DNA of 64,000 nucleotides from Methylocapsa sp. D3K7 (GTDB lineage: Bacteria > Pseudomonadota > Alphaproteobacteria > Rhizobiales > Beijerinckiaceae), in assembly GCF_029855125.1 (NCBI RefSeq), contig NZ_CP123229.1, positions 1,302,001 through 1,366,000 of the forward strand, read 5' to 3'. Shown piece after piece: positions 17,446 through 27,960 of the stretch; the first letter of the stretch is position 1, and each line of letters starts with the position of its first letter. The notes below the pieces were generated by a model. It worked only from the letters and a program-made list of their open reading frames with translations. It was not told the origin of the DNA and ran no database searches. The translations under genes were made by a program, and so were the position numbers.

Positions 17446-18702
17446 CTAAGCGGCGGCCGCCACCAGCAAGGATTTTAGCGGCACCGAATCATCGGTAAGG
17501 CGCGAAGGAGCTACCTTGATCCGCTCGCCAACCAGCCGTTTGGCGGCCATGAAATCGCCAAACCGGTTGACCGAATCGGCGGCGATGATCACTCCATCCT
17601 TGAGATAAAAGGCGATGAAGGACGGCGTTTCCGGTTTACCCCGGATCACGAGTTCCTCATAGCCATCGGAGAGGCCGACCATCTGCAATTTGAGATCATA
17701 TTGATCGGACCAGAACCAGGGCGCAAGCGCTTCGGGAATTGGCCGTCCCGTGATCGACGCCGCCACGGTCCGGGCTTGTTCAAGGGCGTTCGGCACCGAC
17801 TCAATACGGATTTTCCGCTGCAAAAATCCATGCTGCGCATGCATCGCGCAATCACCGATCGCATAAATATCGGGATCGCTGCTGCGGCTCGCCGCATCGA
17901 CGACAATCCCATCATCGACATCGAGCCCGGCTCGTTCTGCGAGCTCCGTGTTGGGAACAAGACCAATTCCAATCAACACAAAATCGGCGGCAAAGGATTC
18001 CCAACCCGCGCAAAGAACATTCGCGACGCATCCATTTTCTGACGCAAAACCGCTAACCGTGACGCCGGTGCGAACATCAACGCCAGCCTCGCGATGGATG
18101 CGTTCATAGAAGTCCGACATGGCGGGCGCGGTGACTCGCGCAAGCACACGCGGCGCGGACTCGAGCACGGTGACGGCAAGTCCCCGCTTGACCGCGACGG
18201 CCGCCACTTCAAGCCCCACATAGCCGCCGCCGACGATCACCAGACGCTTGCCCGCTTGCATGAGCGGCTGCAACAGTTCGACGTCGGCGATCGTGCGAAG
18301 GTAAAGAATGTTGCGCGCATCGGCGCCTGGCACCGGCAATGGGCGGGCACGGCCGCCCGTCGCGATGACGAGCTTATCGTAACCGAAGGTGGCACCATCG
18401 TTGAGGATCAGCCGCTTGTCCCGCCGGTCAATGTCGTCGACGCGAGCGTTGAGCCGCATCTCCACCCTTGCATTTTCATAAGCGGTAGCGGCTTTGTAAA
18501 TCAGCGCGTCCTTGGCGATTTCGCGGGCCAAAAACGCCTTCGACAGAGGCGGCCGCATATAGGGAAGGCAGTCTTCCTCGCCGATGAGGACGATCCGGCC
18601 CTCGAAGCGGTTTTGCCGCAGAAGCGTCGCGGCTTCGCCGCCCGCCTGACCGCCGCCGATGATGGCGACGGTCGATCCGGCGCCAAGCTGAGCTTTATCC
18701 AT
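17446..18702 (-). CDS. NAD(P)H:ferredoxin/rubredoxin-type FAD reductase
   Basis: A 418-aa pyridine nucleotide-disulfide-family flavoprotein of the BphA4/rhodocoxin-reductase type, which passes electrons from NAD(P)H to a ferredoxin-like partner. The FAD Rossmann motif is near residues 13-25 (AIIGGGQAGGEAA), the NAD(P) motif near 154-164 (VIVGGGYVGLEVA), an ATGG motif lies between them, and AIGDC marks the second FAD contact. The C-terminal reductase domain (about 325-405) is present. No redox Cys pair is visible. No ferredoxin or oxygenase gene lies next to it, so the physiological partner is unknown. Confidence 0.88.
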   Translation of the reverse strand: MDKAQLGAGSTVAIIGGGQAGGEAATLLRQNRFEGRIVLIGEEDCLPYMRPPLSKAFLAREIAKDALIYKAATAYENARVEMRLNARVDDIDRRDKRLILNDGATFGYDKLVIATGGRARPLPVPGADARNILYLRTIADVELLQPLMQAGKRLVIVGGGYVGLEVAAVAVKRGLAVTVLESAPRVLARVTAPAMSDFYERIHREAGVDVRTGVTVSGFASENGCVANVLCAGWESFAADFVLIGIGLVPNTELAERAGLDVDDGIVVDAASRSSDPDIYAIGDCAMHAQHGFLQRKIRIESVPNALEQARTVAASITGRPIPEALAPWFWSDQYDLKLQMVGLSDGYEELVIRGKPETPSFIAFYLKDGVIIAADSVNRFGDFMAAKRLVGERIKVAPSRLTDDSVPLKSLLVAAAA

Positions 18703-18880
18703 AGGTTAATCGATGTCCTGTAGGAATCTTCGGGATAAATCCATCATAAGGAAAGCGTCTGTCATTTCAACTCAAGCGGTGGCTTTTCGTGCCGAGAAGA
18801 AAGATGTATTGGCCGCTTTGGCCCGGCGTAGGAAAAAATTCTCCTTTCGCGGGCGATCGCATCCATGGGTTTGGCTCCGC

Positions 18881-19378
18881 ATGAGCGACATGACTCAGCA
18901 CCCCTCCCCCATCGCAGGCGTGTCTCTACGTCAGCGGACCGGCACTGACCTCGCGAGCCTCGCGGAGCTATGGGTCGCTAGCTGGCAGGAGACGATGCCC
19001 GAGATTGATTTTTCCGCGCGGAAAACATGGTTTGTCGATCATTTGAATGAACTTGAATTAGCGGGAGCGGTCACGATCTGCGCTTTTGACGGGTCGAACC
19101 GGCTGCTCGGCTTTGTGAATTTCGATCCGGCATCAGGCTATCTTGATCAAATCGCCGTCGCGCCGGATGCAAAGGGCAGCGGCGCCGCGCGTCTCCTCCT
19201 CGCCGAGGCACGCCGCCTTTCCCAGGGCGGCGTCACCTTGGAAGTCAACCAGGACAATCCCCGGGCGCTGCGCTTCTACGAGCGGGAAGGATTTGAAAAA
19301 TTCGGCGAAGCCGTCAACCCCATCTCCGGTTTGAAAACCTGGCGGCTCCGATTGCCACAGAACTCTTCCGGCACGTGA
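18881..19378 (+). CDS. GNAT family N-acetyltransferase
   Basis: A 165-aa acetyl-CoA-dependent acetyltransferase. The core motif A region reads LDQIAVAPDAKGSGAARLLL, and motif B includes NPRALRFYEREGFEKFGE, typical of RimI-like GNATs. The target is not predictable. The frame is open from 18713, but the segment upstream of the ATG at 18881 (MSDMTQHPS) is not GNAT-like. It ends 13 bases before the convergent mce gene. Confidence 0.83.
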   Translation: MSDMTQHPSPIAGVSLRQRTGTDLASLAELWVASWQETMPEIDFSARKTWFVDHLNELELAGAVTICAFDGSNRLLGFVNFDPASGYLDQIAVAPDAKGSGAARLLLAEARRLSQGGVTLEVNQDNPRALRFYEREGFEKFGEAVNPISGLKTWRLRLPQNSSGT

Positions 19379-19391
19379 CATGTCAGCCTCT

Positions 19392-19796
19392 TTACGCCTG
19401 TTCGAGTTCGATCAGGATTCCAGCGCAATCCTTCGGATTTAGGAAAACAACTGGCTTGCCATGCGCCCCTATTTTTGGCTCCCCTTCGCCAAGCACACGC
19501 GTGCCTGCACGTTGGAGCTGGTCACGCGCCGCGGCAATGTCGCCCACTTCAAAACACAGATGATGAAGCGCACCTTGCGGATGCTGGCCCAAGAATTTCG
19601 CGATTGGAGAATTCTCGCCGAGCGGTTCGATCAGCTCGATCCTGGTGTTCGGCAGTTCGACGAAAACCACATGAACACCATGCTCGGGCAGTGCGATGGG
19701 CGCGCTCACCGTAACGCCCAGCGCGTCCCGGTAGAGCATGCTCGCGGCGGCGGCGTCCGGAACGGCGATGGCAACATGGTTCAAACGCCCGATCAC
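19392..19796 (-). CDS. mce: Methylmalonyl-CoA epimerase
   Basis: VOC-fold metalloenzyme of 134 aa that interconverts the R and S forms of methylmalonyl-CoA, linking propionyl-CoA carboxylation to the mutase. The sequence is typical from end to end: RLNHVAIAVPDAAAA with the metal His at position 7, RIELIEPLGENSPIAKFL, HHLCFEVGDI, and GKPVVFLNPKDCAGILIELEQ with the last ligand Glu near 131. It follows rnj by 21 bases and shares its strand, so it is probably cotranscribed. Confidence 0.94.
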   Translation of the reverse strand: MIGRLNHVAIAVPDAAAASMLYRDALGVTVSAPIALPEHGVHVVFVELPNTRIELIEPLGENSPIAKFLGQHPQGALHHLCFEVGDIAAARDQLQRAGTRVLGEGEPKIGAHGKPVVFLNPKDCAGILIELEQA

Positions 19797-19817
19797 AACG
19801 ATGGCTCCAGTTCCCTT

Positions 19818-21488
19818 TCACACCTCGACGACAAGCACATGGACGACCGGCCGCTTGCCCCAGGCGGCGGCGACCGCGCCGCGCACCGCTTTTTCCACCG
19901 CGATGGAGACAACATCCGCGTCTCGCCGCTTCGGACGCGGCAAATTATCGAAGGTTTGAAACAATGCGTCATCGACGATCTGATCGATCGCAGCGCCGCT
20001 GCCGACGCGGGCCGGCAAGCCAGCTGTGATCACGTCAGGCACCCCCGCGAGATCGCCTTTCGCGGTGACGGCCATGGCAATGGTCACGATCCCGGACACC
20101 GCGAGCTTCTGGCGCATTCTGATAGCTTCGTCATTCGCCGCGACATAGCAATTGCCATCTTTGTAGAAGCGTCCGCTCTGCGCCTCGCCCACGATCCCAG
20201 GGGTTCCCGGCGCGAGGACGACAATATCCCCATTGCGGGCCGTGATGACATGTTGCGCGCCTTGCAATTTGGCGAAGGCCGCGTGTTCGGCGAGATGGAC
20301 GTCCTCGCCATGCGCTGGGATCGCGATCTGCGGTTTGATCCAGCCGTAAAGCTGCGCAACCTCGCCGCGGCGCGGATGCCCCGAGGCGTGGACGAGCGCG
20401 TTGCGGTCCACGATGACTTCGATGCCCGAGCGAATGAAATTGTTGATGATACGCCCGACTTCCCTTTCATTTCCTGGAATCGTTCGCGAGGAAAAGATAA
20501 CCTGGTCGCCCGCGTTGAGACTGACGGCGGGGTGAGTGCCCTCCGACATGCGGGCAATCGCGGCACGGGGCTCACCTTGGCTTCCGGTTGCCAATAAGAC
20601 CACCTTGTCACGGGGGATATGGGCGAATGCCTCCTGCGTTAAAAACCCGCCGATGCCATTAAGATAACCGCATTCGCGAGCAACGGCGGTGACCCGCTCC
20701 ATCGCCCGCCCCGCCATCACGACCGAACGGCCCGCCGCCGCCGCCGCCTCGGCAACCGCGCGTATGCGCGCGACATTGGACGCGAAGGTGGTGACAACGA
20801 CACGCCCGGATGCCTGGCCAATGATTTCATGCAAAGTCTTGGCGACGTCCGCTTCCGAGGGGCTGACCCCCTCGCGCAATATATTGGTCGAATCGGAGAT
20901 AAGTGCCAGCACGCCCTCCGCCCCGATGGCGGCAAGCCGCTTCGCGTCGGTCGGCTTGCCAATTCCGGGGGCTGCATCGATTTTCCAATCGCCCGAATGA
21001 AGAACCGTGCCGAGAGGCGTGCGGATGGCTAGCGCGCAGCTTTCCGGAATCGAATGCGCCATGGCGATGAATTCGACATCGAAAGGGCCGATGGCGACCG
21101 ACGCTCCTTGCGCGACGACGGTAATCGGCACGTCCGGAGCCCCTGGCTCGGCGAGTCGCTTCGCTTCTAGCAATGAAGCCGCGAAGGGCGTCGCGTAGAG
21201 CGTACAACCAAGCCGTGGCCATAGATCGGCAACCGCGCCGATATGGTCTTCATGCGCATGGGTAATGACGAGGCCGGCCAAATCGTCCCGCATCTTCTCG
21301 ATAAAGCTGATATCTGGAACCACAATATCGATTCCGGGAAGATCGGGGCCCGCGAAGGCAACGCCGCAATCGACCATCAACCATTTGATGCGCCCCTTGT
21401 AGCCGAAGCCATATAGGGCGAGGTTCATGCCGATTTCGCCCAGGCCTCCGAGCGGCACAAAGACGAGCTCGTCACTTCCATCGTTCAT
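19818..21488 (-). CDS. rnj: Ribonuclease J
   Basis: Metallo-beta-lactamase/beta-CASP ribonuclease of 556 aa with 5'-3' exonuclease and endonuclease activity in rRNA maturation and mRNA decay. The zinc motif THAHEDH (H77, H79, D81, H82) is followed by further ligands in HSGDWKID. The beta-CASP motifs SDSTN, TTFASN and the ATGSQGEPRAA segment are all visible, as is the late HASGHPRRGE motif. The gene precedes mce and follows birA at a 304-base distance that contains a REP-like repeat; this order (nuoN-birA-rnj-mce) is usual in Hyphomicrobiales. Confidence 0.95.
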   Translation of the reverse strand: MNDGSDELVFVPLGGLGEIGMNLALYGFGYKGRIKWLMVDCGVAFAGPDLPGIDIVVPDISFIEKMRDDLAGLVITHAHEDHIGAVADLWPRLGCTLYATPFAASLLEAKRLAEPGAPDVPITVVAQGASVAIGPFDVEFIAMAHSIPESCALAIRTPLGTVLHSGDWKIDAAPGIGKPTDAKRLAAIGAEGVLALISDSTNILREGVSPSEADVAKTLHEIIGQASGRVVVTTFASNVARIRAVAEAAAAAGRSVVMAGRAMERVTAVARECGYLNGIGGFLTQEAFAHIPRDKVVLLATGSQGEPRAAIARMSEGTHPAVSLNAGDQVIFSSRTIPGNEREVGRIINNFIRSGIEVIVDRNALVHASGHPRRGEVAQLYGWIKPQIAIPAHGEDVHLAEHAAFAKLQGAQHVITARNGDIVVLAPGTPGIVGEAQSGRFYKDGNCYVAANDEAIRMRQKLAVSGIVTIAMAVTAKGDLAGVPDVITAGLPARVGSGAAIDQIVDDALFQTFDNLPRPKRRDADVVSIAVEKAVRGAVAAAWGKRPVVHVLVVEV

Positions 21489-21564
21489 TGTCTACAAACC
21501 TTTCCCAGACCAAGATCGCTTCATGAAGAATCGATCACGGACTTCATGTTGTGTTTGTTTTGTC

Positions 21565-21607
21565 GCATGATCTGAGCCAAAAAGTCTGCACCTTTTTGGG
21601 ATCATGC
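21565..21607. repeat. REP-like palindromic repeat (GATCATGC family)
   Basis: GCATGATC...CCAAAAAGTCTGCACCTTTTTGGGATCATGC forms a hairpin with a short loop in the rnj-birA gap (21489-21792), which otherwise holds no recognisable gene. It shares its inner core AAAGTCTGCACCTT with the copy between nuoJ and nuoI. Confidence 0.75.
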
Positions 21608-21792
21608 CTGAGCATGCCCTTAAGAAGGAAAGGCTCCAGTTCCAAATCTCGAGGACCTTCCGGTGCCCCGCTCTCGGATCATCAAACGGAACTCAATCTT
21701 AACTGTCGCATGCAACCGCGCGATCCAAGCAGACCCTGCTCACGGCGAAAAAACGCCAAAACAGTTCAGGCGGCCGCTTCCGGGGCGCGCGT

Positions 21793-22668
21793 TTACACGC
21801 CGGCCACGGAAGTTGGGCTACCCGATGGACCAAAAAACACGTCGCCCGCCTCAATTGCCACAGTACCGGACTTGTTTTCGAGAATGAGACGCCCAGTCGC
21901 GTCGATCGTCCGAAAAACGCCCTCAATGCTTTGCGTGGACCGCGCAACGCTGATCCAAGTGCCAAGACCCGCGGCTTGCGAGAGCCATTCGGCGCGGATC
22001 GCCTCGAAACCATCGCCGCCGGCCCAGATCTTCAGCCAATGCATCATCGCCGCCGAAAGGTGCTCGAAGACGGTTTCGGGAGAAACCGGTGACCCCGCGA
22101 TCACAGCAAGGCTCGTTGCTTTATAGGGTGTGTCCGCCGGATGCCAGCGGCAATTCACCCCAATGCCAGCGACGCAGGCCAATCGGCCATCCGGCAGAGT
22201 TGCGCTCTCCAATAAAATCCCGGCGAGCTTCGCGCCTGCGTGGAGAAGATCGTTCGGCCATTTGATCGCAAGGCTCTGATCCTTGGCAAGGATGCCATGC
22301 ACCGCGTGAAGGGCGGCAATTCCAACCGCAAAGCCAAGTTCTGCAACCCTGTGCCGGGGTGCGGGATCGATCAGAAGCAGACTTGCATGCAGATTGCCCG
22401 GCGGCGACGACCAAACCCGGCCATGCCGCCCCCGCCCCTTGGTCTGCGTGGAGGCGACAACCCAGAGCCGTCCAGAATCGCCGGACCTGGCGCGCGCCAA
22501 GGCTTCGTCGTTGGTCGAAGGGAGCTGGTCATGATGAACCAGACGATAACCGTTCTCTTGTGCGGCTCCAGCGAGACGAAACAGGGCAAAACCACCATAT
22601 ACTACAAATTCAAAACAAGGACTGCGCCGCCGCGTTGGTGGCGTCAATGAAGGCCCCGGGATAGACAA
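21793..22668 (-). CDS. birA: Biotin--[acetyl-CoA-carboxylase] ligase
   Basis: Class I biotin protein ligase: adenylates biotin and attaches it to carboxylase carrier domains. The biotin/ATP loop GRGRHGRVW, the LHASLLL strand, KWPNDLL and the GIGVNC motif are present in the expected order, and no N-terminal DNA-binding domain precedes them, so it is a pure ligase. The start is uncertain: no ATG or GTG lies in frame before the conserved core. The TTG at 22668 overlaps the nuoN end by 59 bases; a CTG at 22584 would trim 28 residues and fit the family length better. Cotranscribed with nuo. Confidence 0.9.
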   Translation of the reverse strand: MSIPGPSLTPPTRRRSPCFEFVVYGGFALFRLAGAAQENGYRLVHHDQLPSTNDEALARARSGDSGRLWVVASTQTKGRGRHGRVWSSPPGNLHASLLLIDPAPRHRVAELGFAVGIAALHAVHGILAKDQSLAIKWPNDLLHAGAKLAGILLESATLPDGRLACVAGIGVNCRWHPADTPYKATSLAVIAGSPVSPETVFEHLSAAMMHWLKIWAGGDGFEAIRAEWLSQAAGLGTWISVARSTQSIEGVFRTIDATGRLILENKSGTVAIEAGDVFFGPSGSPTSVAGV

Positions 22669-24043
22669 ATAAGAAAAGCACGAGGATCCCCGTCACGGCG
22701 AGCACCGCGCGCGGCACGACATCGGGCGTGTCGAAGGCGGGAGCTGGTTCGTCGAAATACATGATTTTGACGATCCGCAGATAGTAGTAGGCAGCGACAG
22801 CGCTCGAAAGAACGCCGATGACGGCAAGCCAATAAAGCCCCGCCTGGATCGCTGCATTGAACACATACCATTTGGCGAAGAAACCGGCGAGTGGCGGTAT
22901 CCCGGCCAAGGAAAACATCATCATTGCGAGAAAGAAGGCCATCAGGCCATCGGTTTTGGCAAGCCCGGACAAATCGGAAATATTTTCGACGCTTTCCCCG
23001 TTGACGCGCATCGAGAGGATCGCGGCGAAAGTGCCAAGGGTCATGACGAGATAGATCGCCATATAGGCGAGGACACCGCTGACCCCAGCTTCGCCGCCCG
23101 CCGCGAGACCGACAAGCGCGAAGCCGATATGGCCAATCGCGGAATAGGCCATGAGGCGCTTGATGTTGGACTGGCCGATCGCGGCGAAGGCGCCGAGTAC
23201 CATCGACAGAAGAGATATGAAAATGATGATTTGCCGCCATTGCGAGGAAATGCCCGGAAAGGCAGTGATGACCACCCGCAGCGTGATGGCAACCGCGGCC
23301 ATTTTCACCGCCGAGGCGAAGAACGCGGTCACCGGCGTCGGCGCGCCTTCATAGACATCTGGCGTCCACATGTGAAATGGCACCGCCGACATTTTGAAGG
23401 CGAGCCCGGCCATCAGGAACACGAGGCCAAAGACGGCGCCAAGAGACGCCTTGCCATTGATGGTTTCAGCGATGCCCGCGAAGGACACGGTGCCCGCGAA
23501 ACCATAGAGAAGCGAAGCGCCATAAAGCAGCATGCCCGACGACAAAGCCCCGAGCACGAAATATTTGAGGCCAGCTTCGGAGGCGCGGATATTGTCGCGG
23601 TGGAAGGCGGCGATGACATAAAGCGCCAGCGACATCAATTCGAGGCCGAGATAGAGCGCAATGAGACCTGCCGCCGAAATCAACATCAGCATGCCAAGAG
23701 TCGCCAAAAGGATCAGAATCGGGAACTCGTATTTGTCGAGTTTTTCACGCGCCAAAAAATCCTGACTCATCACCAAGGTGACGAGCGATCCGACAAGCGT
23801 CAGCACTTTCATGAATCGCCCGAAGCCATCGTCGATAAAAGCCCCATTAAAGACGACCGCCGTGGTCTTGCCGCCGAGAAGGATAATCACGATCGCGATG
23901 CCAAGCAGCCCAGCGGCAATCTCGGTAACCGGCCCATCCGAGTCCTTTCCCCGGATCGCCCCAAATAGCACAAGGAAAAGAATACCCGCCGCCAGAATAA
24001 ATTCCGGCAGACTGTGCGCGAGGTCGGTTGATAGATGCGACAT
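22610..24043 (-). CDS. nuoN: NADH-quinone oxidoreductase subunit N
   Basis: Membrane-arm antiporter-like subunit of complex I that contributes one proton-translocation channel. The 477-aa product is almost wholly hydrophobic with about 14 predicted helices. Typical features are FKMSAVPFHMWTPDVYEGAP, with the helix-breaking lysine region, and KRLMAYSAIGHIGF. It is the last nuo gene; nuoM ends 12 bases upstream and birA starts within or just after its end. Confidence 0.95.
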   Translation of the reverse strand: MSHLSTDLAHSLPEFILAAGILFLVLFGAIRGKDSDGPVTEIAAGLLGIAIVIILLGGKTTAVVFNGAFIDDGFGRFMKVLTLVGSLVTLVMSQDFLAREKLDKYEFPILILLATLGMLMLISAAGLIALYLGLELMSLALYVIAAFHRDNIRASEAGLKYFVLGALSSGMLLYGASLLYGFAGTVSFAGIAETINGKASLGAVFGLVFLMAGLAFKMSAVPFHMWTPDVYEGAPTPVTAFFASAVKMAAVAITLRVVITAFPGISSQWRQIIIFISLLSMVLGAFAAIGQSNIKRLMAYSAIGHIGFALVGLAAGGEAGVSGVLAYMAIYLVMTLGTFAAILSMRVNGESVENISDLSGLAKTDGLMAFFLAMMMFSLAGIPPLAGFFAKWYVFNAAIQAGLYWLAVIGVLSSAVAAYYYLRIVKIMYFDEPAPAFDTPDVVPRAVLAVTGILVLFLFVYPGAFIDATNAAAQSLF

Positions 24044-24055
24044 GCGTGAAAACCT

Positions 24056-25567
24056 TTAGTGGAACGAAAGCGCCGCCGTCTTGGTCACGGCAAGGGCCGT
24101 GTCATAATTTTTGATGAGCGCGTTGATCGCGGCGGCCGATCCGTCGAGAACCGGCGCCGGATAGACGCCATAGAGGATAGTCAGAGCGACGAGTGGCGCG
24201 AACAGCGCGACCTCACGCCATGAGAGATCGAGGATCGAGGCCAGGCTCGGCTTGTCGAGAATGCCAAAAATGATACGGCGATACAGATAAAGCGCGTAGG
24301 AGGCGGACAGAATAACGCCGGTGGTAGCGAAAAACGCGACCCAGCTGTTCACCCGGAACGCGCCCAGCAACGTCAGGAACTCGCCGATGAAGCCCGAGGT
24401 GCCCGGCAAGCCGACATTGGCAAGGGTGAAGATCATGAACACCACCGCATATTGGGGCATGCGCGCGACAAGACCGCCATAGGCGGCGATGTCACGGGTG
24501 TGAATGCGATCGTAGACGACGCCGACGCAGAGAAACAAGGCGCCAGAGACGAGACCATGCGAGATCATCTGAAAGACGGCGCCCTGCACGCCTTGCGCGG
24601 TCATGCTGAAGAGGCCCATCGTCACGAAGCCCATATGCGCCACCGAGGAATAGGCGATGAGCTTCTTCATATCCTCCTGCACCAGGGCAACAAGCGAGGT
24701 ATAAATGATCGCGATGATCGACAGCGCAAAAACGAGCGGCGCGAAATAGGCGGAAGCCTCCGGGAACATCGGCAGCGAGAAGCGGATGAACCCATAGCCG
24801 CCCATCTTGAGGAGGACACCGGCAAGAATAACGGAACCCGCGGTCGGCGCCTCGACATGCGCATCGGGAAGCCAGGTATGCACCGGCCACATCGGCATCT
24901 TGACGGCGAGCGAGGCGAAGAACGCGAGCCACAGCCATTTCTGCATGGATGAGGGGAAGGGTGTCTGCAGCAAGGTGACGATGTCAGTCGTGCCCGCGAC
25001 GCCATACATCGCCATGATCGCCAGTAGCATCAACAGCGATCCGGCGAGCGTATAAAGAAAGAATTTGAAACTGGCATAAACCCGCCGCTTACCGCCCCAA
25101 ATCCCGATGATCAGAAACATCGGAATGAGGCCGCCCTCGAAGAAAAGGTAAAACAGCACGAGATCGAGCGCGCAGAAAACACCTGTCATCAAGGTTTCGA
25201 GGACAAGGAAAGCGATCAGATATTCCTTGACCCGGGTTTGAATCGACTTCCACGATGCAAGAATGCAGATCGGCATCAAGAATGTGGTCAGAAGCACGAA
25301 TGGGAACGATATGCCGTCAACGCCCATCTTGTAGACGAGACCATGGCCGAACCAGCCCTTCTCTTCGACGAATTGAAACCCAGAGGAGACCGGGTCGAAC
25401 TTCATATAGGCGTAAAGTGAGAGCAGAAAGACAATCACCGTCGTGCCGAGCGCGGCGCGGCGGGCGTTTTCCAAAGTGGCTTCGTCGGTGCCGCGAAGGG
25501 CGAGGATAAAGCCCGCGCCAACGAGCGGCAGAAAAACGATGCAGGACAAAAGACCAAAACCGAACAT
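24056..25567 (-). CDS. nuoM: NADH-quinone oxidoreductase subunit M
   Basis: Antiporter-like proton channel of the complex I membrane arm, 503 aa. The start is the ATG at 25567 ([14 protein letters not shown]), whose A is shared with the nuoL stop codon (TGATG), which indicates translational coupling; the open frame upstream of it is nuoL antisense-free extension only. Family blocks include [18 protein letters not shown], the charged helix around [20 protein letters not shown], and [14 protein letters not shown]. Confidence 0.95.
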   Translation of the reverse strand: MFGFGLLSCIVFLPLVGAGFILALRGTDEATLENARRAALGTTVIVFLLSLYAYMKFDPVSSGFQFVEEKGWFGHGLVYKMGVDGISFPFVLLTTFLMPICILASWKSIQTRVKEYLIAFLVLETLMTGVFCALDLVLFYLFFEGGLIPMFLIIGIWGGKRRVYASFKFFLYTLAGSLLMLLAIMAMYGVAGTTDIVTLLQTPFPSSMQKWLWLAFFASLAVKMPMWPVHTWLPDAHVEAPTAGSVILAGVLLKMGGYGFIRFSLPMFPEASAYFAPLVFALSIIAIIYTSLVALVQEDMKKLIAYSSVAHMGFVTMGLFSMTAQGVQGAVFQMISHGLVSGALFLCVGVVYDRIHTRDIAAYGGLVARMPQYAVVFMIFTLANVGLPGTSGFIGEFLTLLGAFRVNSWVAFFATTGVILSASYALYLYRRIIFGILDKPSLASILDLSWREVALFAPLVALTILYGVYPAPVLDGSAAAINALIKNYDTALAVTKTAALSFH

Positions 25568-27591
25568 CAGCGGACCCCCGCGGCCACATACCATGTGATG
25601 ACGGCAGCAAGGCCGACCAGCATGGCGAATGCGTAATGGTAAATGTAGCCGCTCTGAAGCTTGACGACCCGCCCGGTCACATCGACGACGCGCGCCGCAA
25701 CGCCATCGGGGCCAAGCCGGTCAATGATCGCTCCATCGCCGCCCTTCCAGAACAGGCGGCCGAGCCAAAAGGCCGGGCGCACAAAAATCGCGTCATAGAG
25801 TTCGTCGAAATACCATTTGTTGAGAAGGAACTCATAGAGAGGCCTTACAGACTGCGCGAGCTTGTGGGGCAGCGACGGCACCAGTTGGTAGAACAGCAGC
25901 GCCACCAGAAAGCCCACGACCATTAATAGCGTGGGAAGCAATTTGGCGAGTTCCGGGATCTCTTCCCGGGCTTCGAGAATATGATTGCCGGGACTGAGAT
26001 AGAGCGCAGATTTCCAGAACTCAGGACCACCCTCGCCGATAAAATCATACGAAAAAATGAGGCCCGCGAACAGGGCGCCGACAGCCAAGACACCCAAGGG
26101 AACGAGCATGGGAAGCGGCGCTTCATGCGGATCGAGCGCGTGGCCGTGATGTCCATGGGCTCCATCGTCATGCGTTTGGTGATCATGGGATTCGTGATCA
26201 TGCGCGGCGTGATCGTGGCCGGTCTCATGCCCGGCGGCGGCCCAGCGCGGCGCCCCGAAAAACGTCAAAAAGACGAGCCGCCAGGAATAAAAGGAGGTGA
26301 GGCCCGCGGCGACCGTCGTCAGCACATAGCCATAAAAAGCACCGGTGCGCTCTGAAGCGAAGGCCGCCTCGATGATCGCATCCTTGGAAAAATAGCCGGC
26401 GGTGAACGGAAAGCCGGTGAGCGCCAAAGTTCCGATCGTCATCATGGCGAAGGTAAACGGAATTTTCCGCCAGAGCCCCCCCATGTTGCGCATATCTTGC
26501 TCGTGATGCATCGCGATGATGACGGCACCCGCACCGAGAAACAACAGCGCCTTAAAGAAGGCATGCGTGAACAAATGAAAGATGCCGAGCGAATAGCCGC
26601 CGACACCGAGTCCGACGAACATATAACCGAGCTGCGAGCAGGTCGAATAGGCGATGACGCGTTTGATGTCATTCTGGACAAGGCCGATGGTTGCCGCGAA
26701 GAAGGCCGTCGTCGCGCCGATGATCGTGACGAAGGTGAGCGCGGCCGGCGCCTGTTCAAACAGGGGGGAGAGACGCGCGACCATGAAGACGCCCGCCGTT
26801 ACCATGGTCGCCGCATGAATGAGTGCCGACACGGGGGTCGGGCCTTCCATCGCGTCGGGCAGCCAGGTGTGCAACAGGAACTGCGCCGATTTGCCCATCG
26901 CTCCCATGAAGAGCAGGAGACAGGTGATGGTCATGGCGTCCATGTCGGCACCGAAGACATGGATCGTCGTATGGGCGAGGCCCGGGGCGGCCGCGAAGAT
27001 CTGATCGAAGCTGACCGATTGGGTCAGCACGAACACCAGGAAGATGCCAAGCGCGAAGCCGAAGTCGCCGACCCGGTTGACGACAAATGCCTTGATCGCG
27101 GCAGCATTCGCGGAAGGCTTCTCGTACCAGAAGCCGATCAAGAGATAAGAGGCAAGGCCAACCCCTTCCCAGCCAAAAAACAATTGGACCAGATTGTCGG
27201 CGGTCACCAGCATCAGCATCGCGAAGGTGAACAGCGAGAGATACGAAAAAAAGCGCGGCCGCGACGGATCGTCGGCCATGTAACCAATCGAATAGAGATG
27301 GACGAGTGAGGACACCGTGGTGACGACGACGAGCATCACGGCCGTCAGAGTGTCGATCTTGAGCGCCCAATCGACCTTCAAGGTGCCAGAGGTGAACCAA
27401 TTGCCGATAACCGAAACGCTTGCCGGCGCGCTACCGATCGCAACTTGGAAAAAGACGATCCAGGACAAGAAGCCACAGACAAACAAAAGGCTCGTCGTCA
27501 CGAGTTCGGATGGGCGGTCCCCGATCCGCCGGCCGAAAGGCCCGGCGATCAAAAATCCCAACAGAGGCAGGAAAACAATGGCTGCATACAT
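25567..27591 (-). CDS. nuoL: NADH-quinone oxidoreductase subunit L
   Basis: Distal antiporter-like subunit of complex I, 674 aa, with the long lateral helix typical of NuoL at the C-terminus. Core motifs are [36 protein letters not shown] and [15 protein letters not shown]. The start at 27591 ([13 protein letters not shown]) is chosen from family alignment; upstream codons overlap nuoK. An inserted hydrophilic loop at about residues 455-490 is very rich in His and Asp ([18 protein letters not shown]), a feature often seen in Hyphomicrobiales NuoL; its role is unknown. Confidence 0.95.
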   Translation of the reverse strand: MYAAIVFLPLLGFLIAGPFGRRIGDRPSELVTTSLLFVCGFLSWIVFFQVAIGSAPASVSVIGNWFTSGTLKVDWALKIDTLTAVMLVVVTTVSSLVHLYSIGYMADDPSRPRFFSYLSLFTFAMLMLVTADNLVQLFFGWEGVGLASYLLIGFWYEKPSANAAAIKAFVVNRVGDFGFALGIFLVFVLTQSVSFDQIFAAAPGLAHTTIHVFGADMDAMTITCLLLFMGAMGKSAQFLLHTWLPDAMEGPTPVSALIHAATMVTAGVFMVARLSPLFEQAPAALTFVTIIGATTAFFAATIGLVQNDIKRVIAYSTCSQLGYMFVGLGVGGYSLGIFHLFTHAFFKALLFLGAGAVIIAMHHEQDMRNMGGLWRKIPFTFAMMTIGTLALTGFPFTAGYFSKDAIIEAAFASERTGAFYGYVLTTVAAGLTSFYSWRLVFLTFFGAPRWAAAGHETGHDHAAHDHESHDHQTHDDGAHGHHGHALDPHEAPLPMLVPLGVLAVGALFAGLIFSYDFIGEGGPEFWKSALYLSPGNHILEAREEIPELAKLLPTLLMVVGFLVALLFYQLVPSLPHKLAQSVRPLYEFLLNKWYFDELYDAIFVRPAFWLGRLFWKGGDGAIIDRLGPDGVAARVVDVTGRVVKLQSGYIYHYAFAMLVGLAAVITWYVAAGVR

Positions 27592-27599
27592 GGATCGTC

Positions 27600-27911
27600 T
27601 CAGCCCTTCATCAAGTTGATGTCTTGGATCGCGATCGAGCCCCGATTGCGGTAGTAGCAAACAAGGATGGCGAGGCCGATGGCAGCCTCGGAAGCCGCAA
27701 CGGTCAGGATAAAGAGAGCGAAAACCTGGCCGGTAAGATCGCCCAGAAAGGCCGAAAAGGCGACCAGATTGATATTGACCGAAAGCAATATTAGCTCGAC
27801 CGACATCAAGACGATGATGATGTTTTTGCGGTTCAGGACAATGCCTGCCACGCCGAGTGTGAAGAGCATGGCGGCCACAATCAAAAACTGAGAAAGCGAG
27901 ATCGTCAGCAT
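27600..27911 (-). CDS. nuoK: NADH-quinone oxidoreductase subunit K
   Basis: Small three-helix membrane subunit of complex I, 103 aa, homologous to MrpC. The start at 27911 ([16 protein letters not shown]) is supported by AAGGAG 5-6 bases upstream and by the usual family length. Conserved membrane Glu residues lie in [10 protein letters not shown] and [10 protein letters not shown], both implicated in proton transfer. It lies between nuoJ (49-base gap) and nuoL (8-base gap). Confidence 0.95.
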   Translation of the reverse strand: MLTISLSQFLIVAAMLFTLGVAGIVLNRKNIIIVLMSVELILLSVNINLVAFSAFLGDLTGQVFALFILTVAASEAAIGLAILVCYYRNRGSIAIQDINLMKG

Positions 27912-27960
27912 GGTGCTCCTTCCAGCGCCGCCGGCGCGCGCGAACTGTGGACGGTGAGGT

